From G965204755 sp965243415 (GTDB lineage: Bacteria; Acidobacteriota; Vicinamibacteria; Marinacidobacterales; Marinacidobacteraceae): a stretch of 64,000 bases of DNA. The position numbers were made by a program, and so were the translations under genes. Positions 26,380-34,948 of this stretch are shown one piece after another; within the stretch, counting starts at the first letter, position 1, and the number at the start of each line of letters is the position of its first letter. The stretch is taken from positions 3,100,001 to 3,164,000 of the forward strand of contig OZ251549.1 of the NCBI GenBank assembly GCA_965243415.1. The letters run 5' to 3'. The notes beneath the pieces were generated by a model. The model saw only the letters and a program-made list of their open reading frames with translations, was not told where the DNA came from and ran no database searches.

Positions 26380-28107
26380 GTGGGCCGGTCGGCGCCGGGA
26401 GCACTCGTCGTGCTGCTCCCGTCCCTCCTCGCCGGCGCGGCGGCCGGGGCGCAGGACTTCTCCTTCGCCGACCGCACCGGGGAGGCCGGGATCCGGTTCC
26501 ACCACGAGGACGGGGGCAGCGGGCAGCGGTATGTGGTCGAGATCGTGGGCGGCGGGGCGCTGGTCTTCGACTACGACGAGGACGGCTGGCCGGACCTCTT
26601 CTTCGTGAACGGGCGGACGCTGCCGGGAGACCGGGTCGGCGCCGGGGCCAGCGTCGGGAACCGCCTCTACCGGAACCGGGGGGACGGGACCTTCGCGGAC
26701 CGCACCGCCGCCGCCGGCCTCCTCGACGCGCCGGAAGAGGCCCGCTACGGGATGGGGGGCATGGCCGGGGACTTCGACGGGGACGGGGACGCCGACCTGC
26801 TCCTGACCCACTTCGGGGACGAACGCCTGTTCCGGAACCTGGGGGACGGGACCTTCCGGGAGGTCCCCGGCGCCGCCGGCGCGAGCGATCCCCGGTGGAC
26901 GACGAGCGCCGCGCTGCTCGACGCCGAAGGCGACGGCGACCTCGATATCTACGCGGCGAACTACCTCGACTTCTCCCTCGACCGCCACCGCGACTGCGTG
27001 AGCCCGGTGCGCGACCTGCTCGCCTACTGCCATCCCCAGGAGTACCCCGGCGCGGCGGACTCCTTCTTCGAGAACCTCGGCGACGGCCGTTTCCGTGCTC
27101 GGCCGGTCCCCGGGAGCGAGGAGGGGAAGGGGCTCGGGGTGGTGGTGACGGATCTCGGGGGCGACGGGAGCCCGGAGGTCTATGTGGCGAACGACACCAC
27201 CCCCAACTTCCTCTTCCGGGTGGAAGCCGGGGCGGAGGGGGCGGCGTTCCGGGAGGTCGGGTTCGCCGCCGGGGTCGCCTACAACGAGGAGGGGCTGCCG
27301 GAGGCCGGGATGGGGGCCGACTGGGGCGACGCCGACGGGGACGGGCGGATGGACCTGGTCGTCACCAACTTCGACTTCGAGACGAACACCCTCTACCGGA
27401 ACCTGGGCGGGGGGCTGTTCCTCGACGCCACCGCCGCCTTCGGCCTGGGAGCGGAGAGCCTCACCGAACTGGCCTTCGGCTGCGACTTCGCCGACTTCGA
27501 CAACGACGGCCGGCCGGACCTGGCGATCGTCAACGGGCACATCCTGGACAACATCGCCGAGATCCAGTCGAACCTGACCTTCGCCCAGCCCGGGCAACTG
27601 TTCCGGAACCGCGGCGGCCGGTTCGTCCGGGCGCGGGAGAACGAGGGGGACTTCGCCCGGCCGCGGGTGGGGCGGGCGCTGGCCACCCTCGACTACGACC
27701 GGGACGGCGACCTCGACCTGGCGCTCGCCTCGAACCGGGGGCCGGCGGAGTTGCTCTCGAACGAGGGCGGCGCGGCGCTCGGCAACGCGCTGGGGTTCCG
27801 GCTGGTCGGCGTCCGGGCGAACCGGGACGGGATCGGGGCGAGCGTGACCCTGGGGAGCGGGCCCGACCGGCGGCGGGAGGAGCGGCGCGCCGGCGGGAGT
27901 TACCTGGCGCAGCACGAAGCGGTGGTCTGGTTCGGGCTGGGGGCGGCGGACGGGGTCGGGGAGGCGGTGGTGCGCTGGCCCTCCGGGGACGAAGAGGCAC
28001 TCGGCCCGCTTCCCGGCGGCTCGATCTTCGTCGTCAGGGAAGGGCGGGGCGTCGTGGGGCGAAGCCGCCTCGTTTCCCCGGGGGAACCCGGCGGGGAGTC
28101 CCGATGA
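26380..28107 (+). CDS. CRTAC1-like FG-GAP / ASPIC-UnbV protein, copy 1
   Basis: The protein has 575 residues. GTG at 26380 precedes a signal peptide (GALVVLLPSLLAGAAAGAQ). Multiple FG-GAP/VCBS calcium-binding repeats of the form DxDxDGxxD follow (FDYDEDGWPDLFF, DFDGDGDADLLL, DADGDGRMDLVV, DFDNDGRPDLAI, DYDRDGDLDLAL). A C-terminal ASPIC/UnbV domain comes next with GGSYLAQHEAVVWFGLG and VVRWPSGDEE. It is predicted to be a secreted or periplasmic beta-propeller that binds calcium. Such proteins accompany TPR proteins in many Acidobacteriota and Planctomycetota, with no defined function. It is coupled to copy 2 by ATGA. Confidence 0.85.
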   Translation: MGRSAPGALVVLLPSLLAGAAAGAQDFSFADRTGEAGIRFHHEDGGSGQRYVVEIVGGGALVFDYDEDGWPDLFFVNGRTLPGDRVGAGASVGNRLYRNRGDGTFADRTAAAGLLDAPEEARYGMGGMAGDFDGDGDADLLLTHFGDERLFRNLGDGTFREVPGAAGASDPRWTTSAALLDAEGDGDLDIYAANYLDFSLDRHRDCVSPVRDLLAYCHPQEYPGAADSFFENLGDGRFRARPVPGSEEGKGLGVVVTDLGGDGSPEVYVANDTTPNFLFRVEAGAEGAAFREVGFAAGVAYNEEGLPEAGMGADWGDADGDGRMDLVVTNFDFETNTLYRNLGGGLFLDATAAFGLGAESLTELAFGCDFADFDNDGRPDLAIVNGHILDNIAEIQSNLTFAQPGQLFRNRGGRFVRARENEGDFARPRVGRALATLDYDRDGDLDLALASNRGPAELLSNEGGAALGNALGFRLVGVRANRDGIGASVTLGSGPDRRREERRAGGSYLAQHEAVVWFGLGAADGVGEAVVRWPSGDEEALGPLPGGSIFVVREGRGVVGRSRLVSPGEPGGESR

Positions 28108-29858
28108 CTCCGGTTCGTCCTCGCCGGGCGGCAGGGGCGCCCGGAAGGGTTTCTGCCGCCCTCGCCGCGGTCGTCGCCTTCGCCGGCGCGGCGGGGGCCC
28201 AAACGGGAGAAAACCAGCCGGGTGAAGACCGGCCGCGCGAAGGCGGGCCGGCGGAGATGCGGTTCACCGAGACCGCGGCCCTCTCCGGGGTGCGCTTCGT
28301 GAACATGTACGGCGGGGTCCGGTCGAAGCGGTTCATCCTGGAGACCACCGGCACCGGGGCTGCCTTCTTCGACTACGACGGGGACGGGTTCCTCGACCTC
28401 TTCCTGGCGAACGGCACCCGGCTCGGCTACGGCGACGCCGAGAGTCTCTCGAGCGCCCTCTTCCGCGGCGACGGCGCCGGCCGGTTCGCCGAGGTGACGG
28501 GCCCGGCGGGGCTCGAGGCCTACGGCTGGGCGCAGGGGGCGGCGATCGCCGACCACGAGAACGACGGCGACCTGGACCTGTTCGTGACCTACTACGGGGA
28601 GAACCGGTTCTACCGGAACCGGGGGGACGGCACCTTCGAGGAAGCGGCGGCGGAAGTCGGCCTCGACGATCCCCGGTGGGGCGCCGGGGCGGCGTTCGGC
28701 GACCTCGACCGGGACGGGGCGGCGGACCTGGTCGTCGTGAACTATGTGGACTTCGACCCGGAGACGACGCCCGGGCCGGGGGAGGCGCCGACCTGCTTCT
28801 TCCTGGGGATGCCGGTGATGTGCGGCCCGAAGGGGCTGGAACCGGCGCCGGCGCTCCTCTACCGGGCGCGCCCCGACGGACGGTTCGACCGGGTCCCGGA
28901 CGCCGGGGTCGGGGCGGAGCGGTTCTTCGGACTCGGCGTGGCGATCGGCGACCTCGACGACGACGGCGACCTCGACCTCTACACCGCGAACGACCAGACC
29001 CCGAACAACCTCTACCGGAACGATTCCGGGCCGGAAGGGCTGCGGTTCACCGACATCGGGCTGCCCGCCGGGGTGGCCTACAACGAGGACGGGCGGGCGC
29101 AGGCCGGGATGGGGGTGGATCTCGGCGACTACGACGGGGACGGGCGGCTGGACCTCACCGTCACCAACTTCTCCCACGACTACAACACCCTCTACCGGAA
29201 CGCCGGACCCGATTTCTTCCTCGACGAGTCGTTCGCCGCCGGGGTGGCGGAGCCGAGTTGGCCGTACCTGGGGTGGGGAACCGGGTTCGCGGACTTCGAC
29301 CGGGACGGGCGGCTGGACCTCCTCGCGGTGAACGGGCATGTCTATCCGGAAGTGGAGGGCGGGGTGACCGAGAGCGACTACGCCCAGCGGATCCTGCTCT
29401 TCCGGAACGGAGGGGGCGGCCGGTTCGCCGAGGAGCGCCCGGAGGCGTTCGGCGTGCGCCGGGTGTATCGGGGGGCGGCCTTCGGGGACTACGACGAGGA
29501 CGGCGACCCGGACCTGGCGGCGACGGTCATGAACGGGCCGCCGGCGCTCTTCCGCAACGACACCGAGCCCGGCGGGAACTGGGTCGGGTTCCGGCCGGTC
29601 GGCCGGCGGAGCCCCCGGGACGGGATCGGGACCCGGATCGTGATCGAGGGGGACGATGCCGGACGGGGGCCGGCGGTGCTGCTGCGGGAGTCGCGGAGCG
29701 GTTCGAGTTACCTGTCGGCGAGCGATCCGCGGGTGCTCTTCGGGCTGGGGGAGGCGGAGGGTCCGGTGCGGGCGCGGGTGCGCTGGCTGTCCGGCCTGGA
29801 GCAGGAGATCGTCGTCGAGCCCGGCGCCTACCGGCTGGTGGTGGAGCCCCGGCGCTGA
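28104..29858 (+). CDS. CRTAC1-like FG-GAP / ASPIC-UnbV protein, copy 2
   Basis: The protein has 584 residues and is a paralog of the upstream gene. It has a signal peptide (SAALAAVVAFAGAAGAQ), FG-GAP repeats (FDYDGDGFLDLFL, DHENDGDLDLFV, DLDDDGDLDLYT, DYDGDGRLDLTV, DFDRDGRLDLLA), and an ASPIC/UnbV end with GSSYLSASDPRVLFGLG and RVRWLSGLEQE. The block CFFLGMPVMCGP, with two cysteines, is specific to this copy and corresponds to the DCVSPVRDLLAYCHP block of copy 1. ATG 28104-28106 overlaps the previous stop. It ends the plus-strand cluster, converging with modC. Confidence 0.85.
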   Translation: MTPVRPRRAAGAPGRVSAALAAVVAFAGAAGAQTGENQPGEDRPREGGPAEMRFTETAALSGVRFVNMYGGVRSKRFILETTGTGAAFFDYDGDGFLDLFLANGTRLGYGDAESLSSALFRGDGAGRFAEVTGPAGLEAYGWAQGAAIADHENDGDLDLFVTYYGENRFYRNRGDGTFEEAAAEVGLDDPRWGAGAAFGDLDRDGAADLVVVNYVDFDPETTPGPGEAPTCFFLGMPVMCGPKGLEPAPALLYRARPDGRFDRVPDAGVGAERFFGLGVAIGDLDDDGDLDLYTANDQTPNNLYRNDSGPEGLRFTDIGLPAGVAYNEDGRAQAGMGVDLGDYDGDGRLDLTVTNFSHDYNTLYRNAGPDFFLDESFAAGVAEPSWPYLGWGTGFADFDRDGRLDLLAVNGHVYPEVEGGVTESDYAQRILLFRNGGGGRFAEERPEAFGVRRVYRGAAFGDYDEDGDPDLAATVMNGPPALFRNDTEPGGNWVGFRPVGRRSPRDGIGTRIVIEGDDAGRGPAVLLRESRSGSSYLSASDPRVLFGLGEAEGPVRARVRWLSGLEQEIVVEPGAYRLVVEPRR

Positions 29859-29893
29859 GCGGGAGGCCGCCCGGGGGCAGGGAAGCGCCGGTC

Positions 29894-29919
29894 GGCCGGT
29901 TCCCGCGGGCGGAACGGCC
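29894..29919. terminator. Possible bidirectional hairpin terminator between convergent genes
   Basis: GGCCGGTTCC (29894-29903) and GGAACGGCC (29911-29919) form an imperfect stem with a 7-base loop in the 73-bp gap between the CRTAC1 gene and modC. There is no T-tract on either side, so it may only stall transcription or need Rho. Confidence 0.35.
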
Positions 29920-29931
29920 CTTCGGTCGCCG

Positions 29932-31062
29932 CTACGGGTCGAGCAGGGAGACGCTCCGGAGGAGGGCGAACACCGGGGTTCCCGGTTCGAGCCCCAGGTC
30001 GGCCGCGGCGTCGGCGGTGATCCGCGCCCGCAGGCGGGCGGGCTCGCCGCCGTCGAGGCGGACGGTCACCTCCACGAGGGGGGCGTCCCCCTCCCGGCGG
30101 AGACCGAGGACGCGGCCGGCGAGGATGTTGCGGACGCTGATCGCCTCCGGCCGCCGCGTCGCGAGCGCCACCTCGCGCGCCGGGATCCGCAGCCGGACGG
30201 TTCCTCCCGGGGCCGGCGGTTCCGAGCCGGGCAGCGAGGGCAGGAAGACCGGCTGTCCGGCGAGTTCGACCTCGACCAGTCCGCGCGAAGCCCGGAGACC
30301 GACGACGCGCGCGGTCAGGGTGGCGCCGGCCTCCCCCCCGGCGGCGGCCTCTTCATCGTCGAGCCGCGCGAAGAGGGCCGCCGCCGGGCCGGACTCGACC
30401 ACCCGGCCGCCGGAGAGCAGCACCAGGCGGTCCGCCAGCCGGACGACCTCGGCGGGGTCGTGGCTCACATGGAGCAGGCACAGCCCCTCCTCCCGCGCCA
30501 GCGAGCGCAGGAACGGGAGGATCCGGGCGCGGGAGGCGCGGTCGAGCGCCGAAAAGGGCTCGTCGAGGAGCAGCGCCTCCGGGCCGGAGAGCAGGGAACG
30601 CCCGAGCGCGGCGCGCTGTTTCTCGCCGCCGGAGAGGTCGGCGGGAGGCCGGTCGAGGAGTGCGGCGAGGTCGAGCCGCTCCACGATCTCCGGGAAGGCG
30701 AACCGCCGCCGGCCCCGGGGCGCGCGGCGTTCGGCGTAGCGGAGGTTGCCGGCGACGGAGAGGTGCGGGAAGAGCGCCGGCTGCTGGAAGACGAATCCGA
30801 CCGGGCGGCGATGCGGCCGGCGGAAGAGCCGGGTCTCGTCGTCCTGCCAGGTTTCCGCGCCGAAGCGGAGGGCGCCGGACAGGCGGAGGAGACCGGAGAC
30901 CGCCCGGAGGAGCGTCGTTTTGCCGCTGCCCGAGGGCCCGAAGACGCTGGTGATCGCGCCCGCCGGGGCCTCGACGGCGGCGTCGAGGGAGAAGGCGCCC
31001 AGTCTCCCGCGGAGGCGCCCGCGCAGGCCGTCCGCGGCGGCGGATCCCGCCGGGGAAGTCAC
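29932..31062 (-). CDS. modC: Molybdate ABC transporter ATP-binding protein ModC
   Basis: The protein has 376 residues. Walker A is GPSGSGKTT near residue 42, the Q-loop lies in FVFQQPALFPH, the ABC signature is LSGGEKQRAALG, Walker B is ALLLDEPFSALD, and the switch histidine is in HVSHD. The C-terminal 130 residues form the TOBE/MOP oxyanion-binding domain (ISVRNILAGRV, ARITADAAADLGL), diagnostic of molybdate or tungstate transporters. GTG at 31060-31062 overlaps the modB stop (GTGA). It powers import at the inner membrane with ModB, and feeds molybdoenzymes such as the one at 17463-18662. Confidence 0.9.
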   Translation of the reverse strand: MTSPAGSAAADGLRGRLRGRLGAFSLDAAVEAPAGAITSVFGPSGSGKTTLLRAVSGLLRLSGALRFGAETWQDDETRLFRRPHRRPVGFVFQQPALFPHLSVAGNLRYAERRAPRGRRRFAFPEIVERLDLAALLDRPPADLSGGEKQRAALGRSLLSGPEALLLDEPFSALDRASRARILPFLRSLAREEGLCLLHVSHDPAEVVRLADRLVLLSGGRVVESGPAAALFARLDDEEAAAGGEAGATLTARVVGLRASRGLVEVELAGQPVFLPSLPGSEPPAPGGTVRLRIPAREVALATRRPEAISVRNILAGRVLGLRREGDAPLVEVTVRLDGGEPARLRARITADAAADLGLEPGTPVFALLRSVSLLDP

Positions 31063-31787
31063 GGCGCCGGAACGCCGGGCAGCGCCGGTTCGGGGTCGGG
31101 TTCCTGATCGCCGCGGGGCCGGGAGCGCCGCTGGAGGGTCATCGTGGTGAACACGACGAGGAAGGCGAAGGCCACCAGTCCGGCGGAGAGGAGGTGCGCC
31201 GTCTGCCAGTCGAGCATCTCCACCCGGTCGTAGATGGCGATGGAGAGCACCCGGGTGGCGCCGGGGATGTTGCCGCCGATCATGAGCACCACCCCGAACT
31301 CGCCGACGGTGTGGGCGAAGCCGAGGACCGCGCCGGCGACCAGGCCCGGCCGGGCGAGCGGGAGCGCCACGGTGCGGAAGGCGTCCCCGGGCGAGGCGCG
31401 GAGGGTGGCGGCGGCTTCCAGCGGGGCGTCGCCGACGGCCTCGAAGGCGGTGCGGATCGGCTGGACGACGAACGGGAGCGAGTAGCAGAGGGAGCCGATG
31501 ACCAGACCGGGGAAGGAGAACGCCAGGGACCGCTCCCCGAAGAGGCGCGCCACCGCCCCGCCCGGGCCGTCCGGGCCGAGGGCGACGAGCAGGTAGAAGC
31601 CCAGGACCGTCGGCGGCAGGACCAGCGGCAGGGCGACGACCGCGGCGACCGCCTCCCGCAGCCGGGAGCGGGTCCGCGCCAGCCACCAGGCGATCGGGGT
31701 GCCGAGGAGGAGCAGGAAGACGGTGGTCACCGCGGCCAGCCGCAGCGTGAGCGTCACCGCCGGGCCGATGGCTTCGCTCTCGAACAT
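31059..31787 (-). CDS. modB: Molybdate ABC transporter permease ModB
   Basis: The 242-residue protein has five or six membrane helices. The EAA cytoplasmic loop appears as EAAATLRASPGDAFRTVALP, and the PLVLPPTVLGFYLL and GEFGVVLMIGGNIPG blocks are typical of ModB. It starts at ATG 31785-31787. The first 32 codons and the upstream 75 bp are the unit of a repeat array that continues upstream, so several extra start codons and first-helix copies precede the real gene. It is coupled to modC by a GTGA overlap. The tail RRSRPRGDQEPDPEP is longer than usual. Confidence 0.9.
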   Translation of the reverse strand: MFESEAIGPAVTLTLRLAAVTTVFLLLLGTPIAWWLARTRSRLREAVAAVVALPLVLPPTVLGFYLLVALGPDGPGGAVARLFGERSLAFSFPGLVIGSLCYSLPFVVQPIRTAFEAVGDAPLEAAATLRASPGDAFRTVALPLARPGLVAGAVLGFAHTVGEFGVVLMIGGNIPGATRVLSIAIYDRVEMLDWQTAHLLSAGLVAFAFLVVFTTMTLQRRSRPRGDQEPDPEPALPGVPAP

Positions 31788-31799
31788 TCCCGGTCGGAG

Positions 31800-31958
31800 T
31801 CAGCGGCGCGTCGCCGGGGATCGGGCCCCGCCGCCCGGTCGTGCTTCGTCGTCGTCGGAGGCGATCGGGGTTCCGTGGAGGAGCAGGAAGACGGTGGTCA
31901 CCGCGGCCGGCCGCAGCGTGAGCGTCACCGCGGGGCCGATGGCTTCGCTCTCGAACAT
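31800..31958 (-). pseudogene. Repeat-derived modB N-terminal fragment (copy 2 of the array)
   Basis: A 52-codon open frame begins at a duplicated modB ATG. It encodes the first helix (AVTTVFLLLHGTPIA) followed by an aspartate/arginine-rich linker, and stops at TGA 31800-31802, twelve bases upstream of the true modB ATG. It could be translated as a one-helix micropeptide or act as an upstream ORF; there is no direct evidence for either. Confidence 0.55.
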
Positions 31959-31970
31959 TCCCGGGCGGGG

Positions 31971-32450
31971 TCAGCGGCGCGGCGCCGGGGAATCCGGTCG
32001 CGCGTCGTCAGCGGCGGCGACCGGAGTTCCGAGGAGGCGCAGGAAGACGGTGGTCACCGCGGCCAGCCGCAGCGTGAGCGTCACCGCGGGGCCGATGGCT
32101 TCGCTCTCGAACATTTCCGGTCGGGGCCAGCGGCGCGGCGCCGGGGATCGGGCCCCGCCATCCGGTCGCGCGTCGTCAGCGGTGGCGACCGGGGTTCCGA
32201 GGCGCAGGAAGACGGTGGTCACGGCGGCCGGCCGCGGCGTGAGCGTCACCGCGGGGCCGATGGCTTCGCTCTCGAACATTTCCGGTCGGGGCCAGCGGCG
32301 CGTCGCCTGGGATCGGGCCCCGCCATCCGGTCGCGCTTCGTCGTCGTCGGAGGCGATCGTGGTTCCGAGGAGGAGCAGGAAGACGGTGGTCACGGCGGCC
32401 GGCCGCAGCGTGAGCGTCACCGCGGGGCCGATGGCTTCGCCGGCGACCAT
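31971..32450 (-). pseudogene. Repeat-derived fused modB N-terminal fragments (copies 3-5 of the array)
   Basis: This is a 159-codon open frame made of three successive modB starts joined in frame. The TGA that ends copy 2 has become TGG at the two inner junctions (RRWPRPE reads through). The product would be three near-identical hydrophobic helices separated by polar RPDGGARS linkers. It stops at 31971-31973. It is probably a fossil of duplication, but its frame has been preserved across about 480 bp. Confidence 0.55.
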
Positions 32451-32627
32451 TTCCGGTCGGGGTCAGCGGCGCGTCGCCGGGGATCGGGCCCCGCTTTCCG
32501 GTCGCGCATCGTCAGCGGTGGCGGCGGGAGTTCCGCGGACCGGGGAGTCGGGCCGGCAGGGGCCGAGGCCGGGTGCGGCGGAACGCAACGGGGAGTCGGC
32601 CGCGAAGGTGGGGGGCCGTTCGGCCGG

Positions 32628-33530
32628 TCAGTCCGTCCGGTAGCCGCGCCGGGTCAGCATCTCCCGCACCGGCGGCGACCGCAGGAAGCGGAGGAACGCC
32701 GCGGCGGCGCCGTTGTCCTCGCCGGGGCGGAGGAGCACCGCCTGCTGCCGGATGGGCGCGTGCAGCGTTTCCGGCACCACCCAACGGGAGCCCGCGGGGG
32801 GCGCTCCCGGCGGCGGTCCGGTCGGCGGAACCGTCTGGGAGAGGGCCACGAAGCCGGCGTCCGCGTTCCCGGTGTGGACGAACGAGAAGACCTGCCCCAC
32901 ATTCGTCCCCTGCACCAGGCGGAACGGGGCGCTGCCGGGGGCGAACCCGAGGGCGCGCAGGGTCTCGACGGCGGCCCGGCCGTAGGGCGCCGTGGCCGGG
33001 TTCGCCAGGGCCAGCCGGGTGATCTCCGGGGTACGGAGCGACTCCGGGCCCCGGATGCGGTCGGGCTCGCGGCTCACCAGCGCCAGCCGGCCCACGGCGT
33101 AGGTGAACCGGGCGCCCGGGACCGCGAGCCCGGCCGCCTCGGCGAGGGCGGGGCGTTCGCTGTCGGCGGCGAGGAACACCTCGAAGGGGGCGCCCTGGAC
33201 GATCTGGGCGTACAACTGGCCGGTGGCGCCGAAACTCAGGAGCACCCGGTGGCCGGTCTCCGCTTCGAAGCGGGCGGCGATCTCGCGGGCGGCGGGGGCG
33301 AAGTTCGACGCCACTGCCGCGCGAACCGTCTCCGCGGCCGCCGGCGCGGCGAGGCCGACCGAGCCGAGCAGGGCGAGGAAGCCGATCGGACCCGCCGGCG
33401 CCCCGGGCGCCCGCCCCCGCAGGGACGAGGGTCGCGGGCCCGCGGGTCGTGGGCCCGGAGATCGGACGGAGGGCCGGCGGGGAGGGGATCCGTCGCGCCG
33501 GGGAGCGATGCCGGTGGCGCCCCGGGTCAC
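32628..33530 (-). CDS. modA: Molybdate-binding periplasmic protein ModA
   Basis: The protein has 300 residues. A long proline/arginine-rich N-terminus leads to a signal peptide (FLALLGSVGLAAPAAA) near residues 48-64. The ModA fold follows with VRAAVASNFAPAAREIAARF, SFGATGQLYAQI, APFEVFLAADSERP, and GTNVGQVFSFV with GNADAGFVAL as oxyanion-site blocks. GTG at 33528-33530 overlaps the stop of the upstream RidA gene (GTGA); a later start closer to the signal peptide is possible. It is separated from modB by the 840-bp repeat region. Confidence 0.88.
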   Translation of the reverse strand: MTRGATGIAPRRDGSPPRRPSVRSPGPRPAGPRPSSLRGRAPGAPAGPIGFLALLGSVGLAAPAAAETVRAAVASNFAPAAREIAARFEAETGHRVLLSFGATGQLYAQIVQGAPFEVFLAADSERPALAEAAGLAVPGARFTYAVGRLALVSREPDRIRGPESLRTPEITRLALANPATAPYGRAAVETLRALGFAPGSAPFRLVQGTNVGQVFSFVHTGNADAGFVALSQTVPPTGPPPGAPPAGSRWVVPETLHAPIRQQAVLLRPGEDNGAAAAFLRFLRSPPVREMLTRRGYRTD

Positions 33531-34771
33531 CGCTCCGCGGTCATCATGATCTCGACCTTGATGCCGGCGCCCATCATCTGCGTCTCCACGGTGGCCCGGG
33601 GCGGGAACGGCTCGCCCACGACCTCCCGGTAGGCCGCGTTCATGGCGGCGTAGTCGCGCATGTCCTCCAGGTACACCATCGCGTCCACCACCTCCCCGAA
33701 CCCCAGACCACCGGCTTCGAGGGCCTGCTGCAGGCGCGCCAGGACGGCGCGGGTCTGCTCGCCGGCGTCCTCGCTGCGCGGCGACGGGGCCACCATGCCG
33801 GAGAGGTAGAGCCGGTCGCCGGCCCAGATCCCGGGGGAGAGCGGGCTGCCCGACCGGGGGCCGTCCGGGGCCAGGACGCTCCGTTCGGCGCTGCTGGCGA
33901 CGCACTGCACTTCGGCGGTGAACAGCGGGTTCGCCAGCCGGGCCTCCACGGTGGCGCGGCTCGGGGGATCCTCCGGGAAGAACTCGCGGTAGGCCTCGTT
34001 CATCGCCCCGAACTGGCGCGGGTCGTCGAGGAAGACCCGGCAGTTGGCCACATCGGAGAAGTCCATGCCGCCGGCTTCGAGAACGATGCCGATGTTGCCC
34101 ATGATGCGCCGCATCTGCTCCGGGACGCCGCCGGCGACCGGCTGGTAGGTGTCCGGGTCGCGGGCCGTGGCCCCGGCCACGAACAGGGTGTCCCCGGCGG
34201 CGATGCCCCAGGAGTAGGGCAACTCGGGGCTCTTCAGGGCCTCCGGCCGGATGACCCGGCGCTCCACCCCGGCCTTCACCGCGACCATGGAGACCTCGAC
34301 CAGCGCGCCGGGAACGGCGATGCCGGCCTCCACCGTGGCCCGCGTCGGCGGATCCTCCGGGAAGTACTCGCGATAGACCGCGTTCATGTCGGCGAAGTGG
34401 CGGATGTCCGACAGATAGACATTCACCGCGGCGACGCGGGAGAAGTCCAAACCCCGGCGTTCCAGCGCGGCGCCCAGGTTCGCCATCGTCTGCCGCACCT
34501 GCGGTTCGATGCCGCCGGGGACGATCTCGAGGGTGCCCGGCCGGTTCCCGAGGGCGCCGGCGAAGTACACCAGGTCGCCGCTCTCCCGGGACTCCGAGAA
34601 GGGGAGTCCGACGCCGCCTCCGCCTTCGTCCGGTTCCTCCTCCGCCGGCATCGTTCCCCCGCCGCAGGCGGCGAGGGCGGCGGCGAGCAGGAGGGGGAGG
34701 AGCCGCGCCCGGCGCGGGAGGGCGGAATCGGAGGTCGGGAAGGGCATCGGGAACGGCATCGGGAACGGCAT
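33527..34771 (-). CDS. Lipoprotein with three tandem RidA (YjgF/UK114) domains
   Basis: The protein has 414 residues. A lipobox LAAC near residue 30 marks a lipoprotein. Three successive RidA-like domains follow, at roughly 55-165, 175-285 and 300-412. Each contains a PxRATVE segment that aligns with the arginine which binds the imine or carboxylate substrate in RidA (PTRATVEAGIAV, PSRATVEARLAN, PRATVETQMMG). Free RidA is a cytoplasmic trimeric enamine/imine deaminase; here one chain could form the trimer outside the cytoplasm. The start is ambiguous among three ATGs spaced 12 bp apart (34769, 34757, 34745). It is the first gene of the mod operon, divergent from lysA. Confidence 0.82.
   Translation of the reverse strand: MPFPMPFPMPFPTSDSALPRRARLLPLLLAAALAACGGGTMPAEEEPDEGGGGVGLPFSESRESGDLVYFAGALGNRPGTLEIVPGGIEPQVRQTMANLGAALERRGLDFSRVAAVNVYLSDIRHFADMNAVYREYFPEDPPTRATVEAGIAVPGALVEVSMVAVKAGVERRVIRPEALKSPELPYSWGIAAGDTLFVAGATARDPDTYQPVAGGVPEQMRRIMGNIGIVLEAGGMDFSDVANCRVFLDDPRQFGAMNEAYREFFPEDPPSRATVEARLANPLFTAEVQCVASSAERSVLAPDGPRSGSPLSPGIWAGDRLYLSGMVAPSPRSEDAGEQTRAVLARLQQALEAGGLGFGEVVDAMVYLEDMRDYAAMNAAYREVVGEPFPPRATVETQMMGAGIKVEIMMTAER
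34745..34771 (-). repeat. 12-bp repeat carrying three successive start codons
   Basis: On the minus strand ATGCCGTTCCCG occurs twice, followed by ATGCCCTTCCCG, so the triple-RidA gene begins with repeated MPFP. A change in copy number would leave the frame intact and alter only the number of start codons. Confidence 0.8.
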
Positions 34772-34883
34772 GGGAGAGGGCCTCGGGAAGGGGAGGGGAG
34801 GAGACCTCCGGGGAGGCGGCCCCGGGACCGTTCGGCGCGGAGGATCCGCGACCGTCCGCCGGGGCCGGCGGCGGGGCCTCCGA

Positions 34884-34892
34884 TGGTACATT
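34884..34892 (+). promoter_or_regulatory. Possible extended -10 promoter of lysA
   Basis: TGG followed by TACATT (34887-34892) matches the TGn-TAnnnT extended -10 form seen before fabI and before the gene at 38216. It is 56 bases before the lysA GTG. Confidence 0.4.
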
Positions 34893-34948
34893 CGCGGGTC
34901 GCCCGCAGCCTCGCGGTTCAGCCGCCCCCGACCCGGCGCGGAGCCCGC

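Larger units (their letters stand above)
31690..32520 (-). repeat. Tandem array duplicating the modB leader and first helix (five copies, period 156-171 bp)
   Basis: The landmark GATGGCTTCGC recurs at 31767, 31938, 32094, 32259 and 32430, giving spacings of 171, 156, 165 and 171 bp, all multiples of three. Each unit carries, on the minus strand, an ATG (31787, 31958, 32114, 32279, 32450), codons for an EAIGPAVTLT-type start and the first transmembrane helix, then about 75 bp of linker. The first unit is the genuine modB 5' end. A partial sixth linker reaches about 32540. Length differences come from small in-frame deletions in the linker. Confidence 0.88.

Noticed and set aside
31690..32540. 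Repeats of about 165 bp as an integron, CRISPR or insertion-sequence remnant.
   Set aside because: The units are duplicated modB coding sequence plus leader. There are no terminal inverted repeats, transposase, integrase or attC-like structures.
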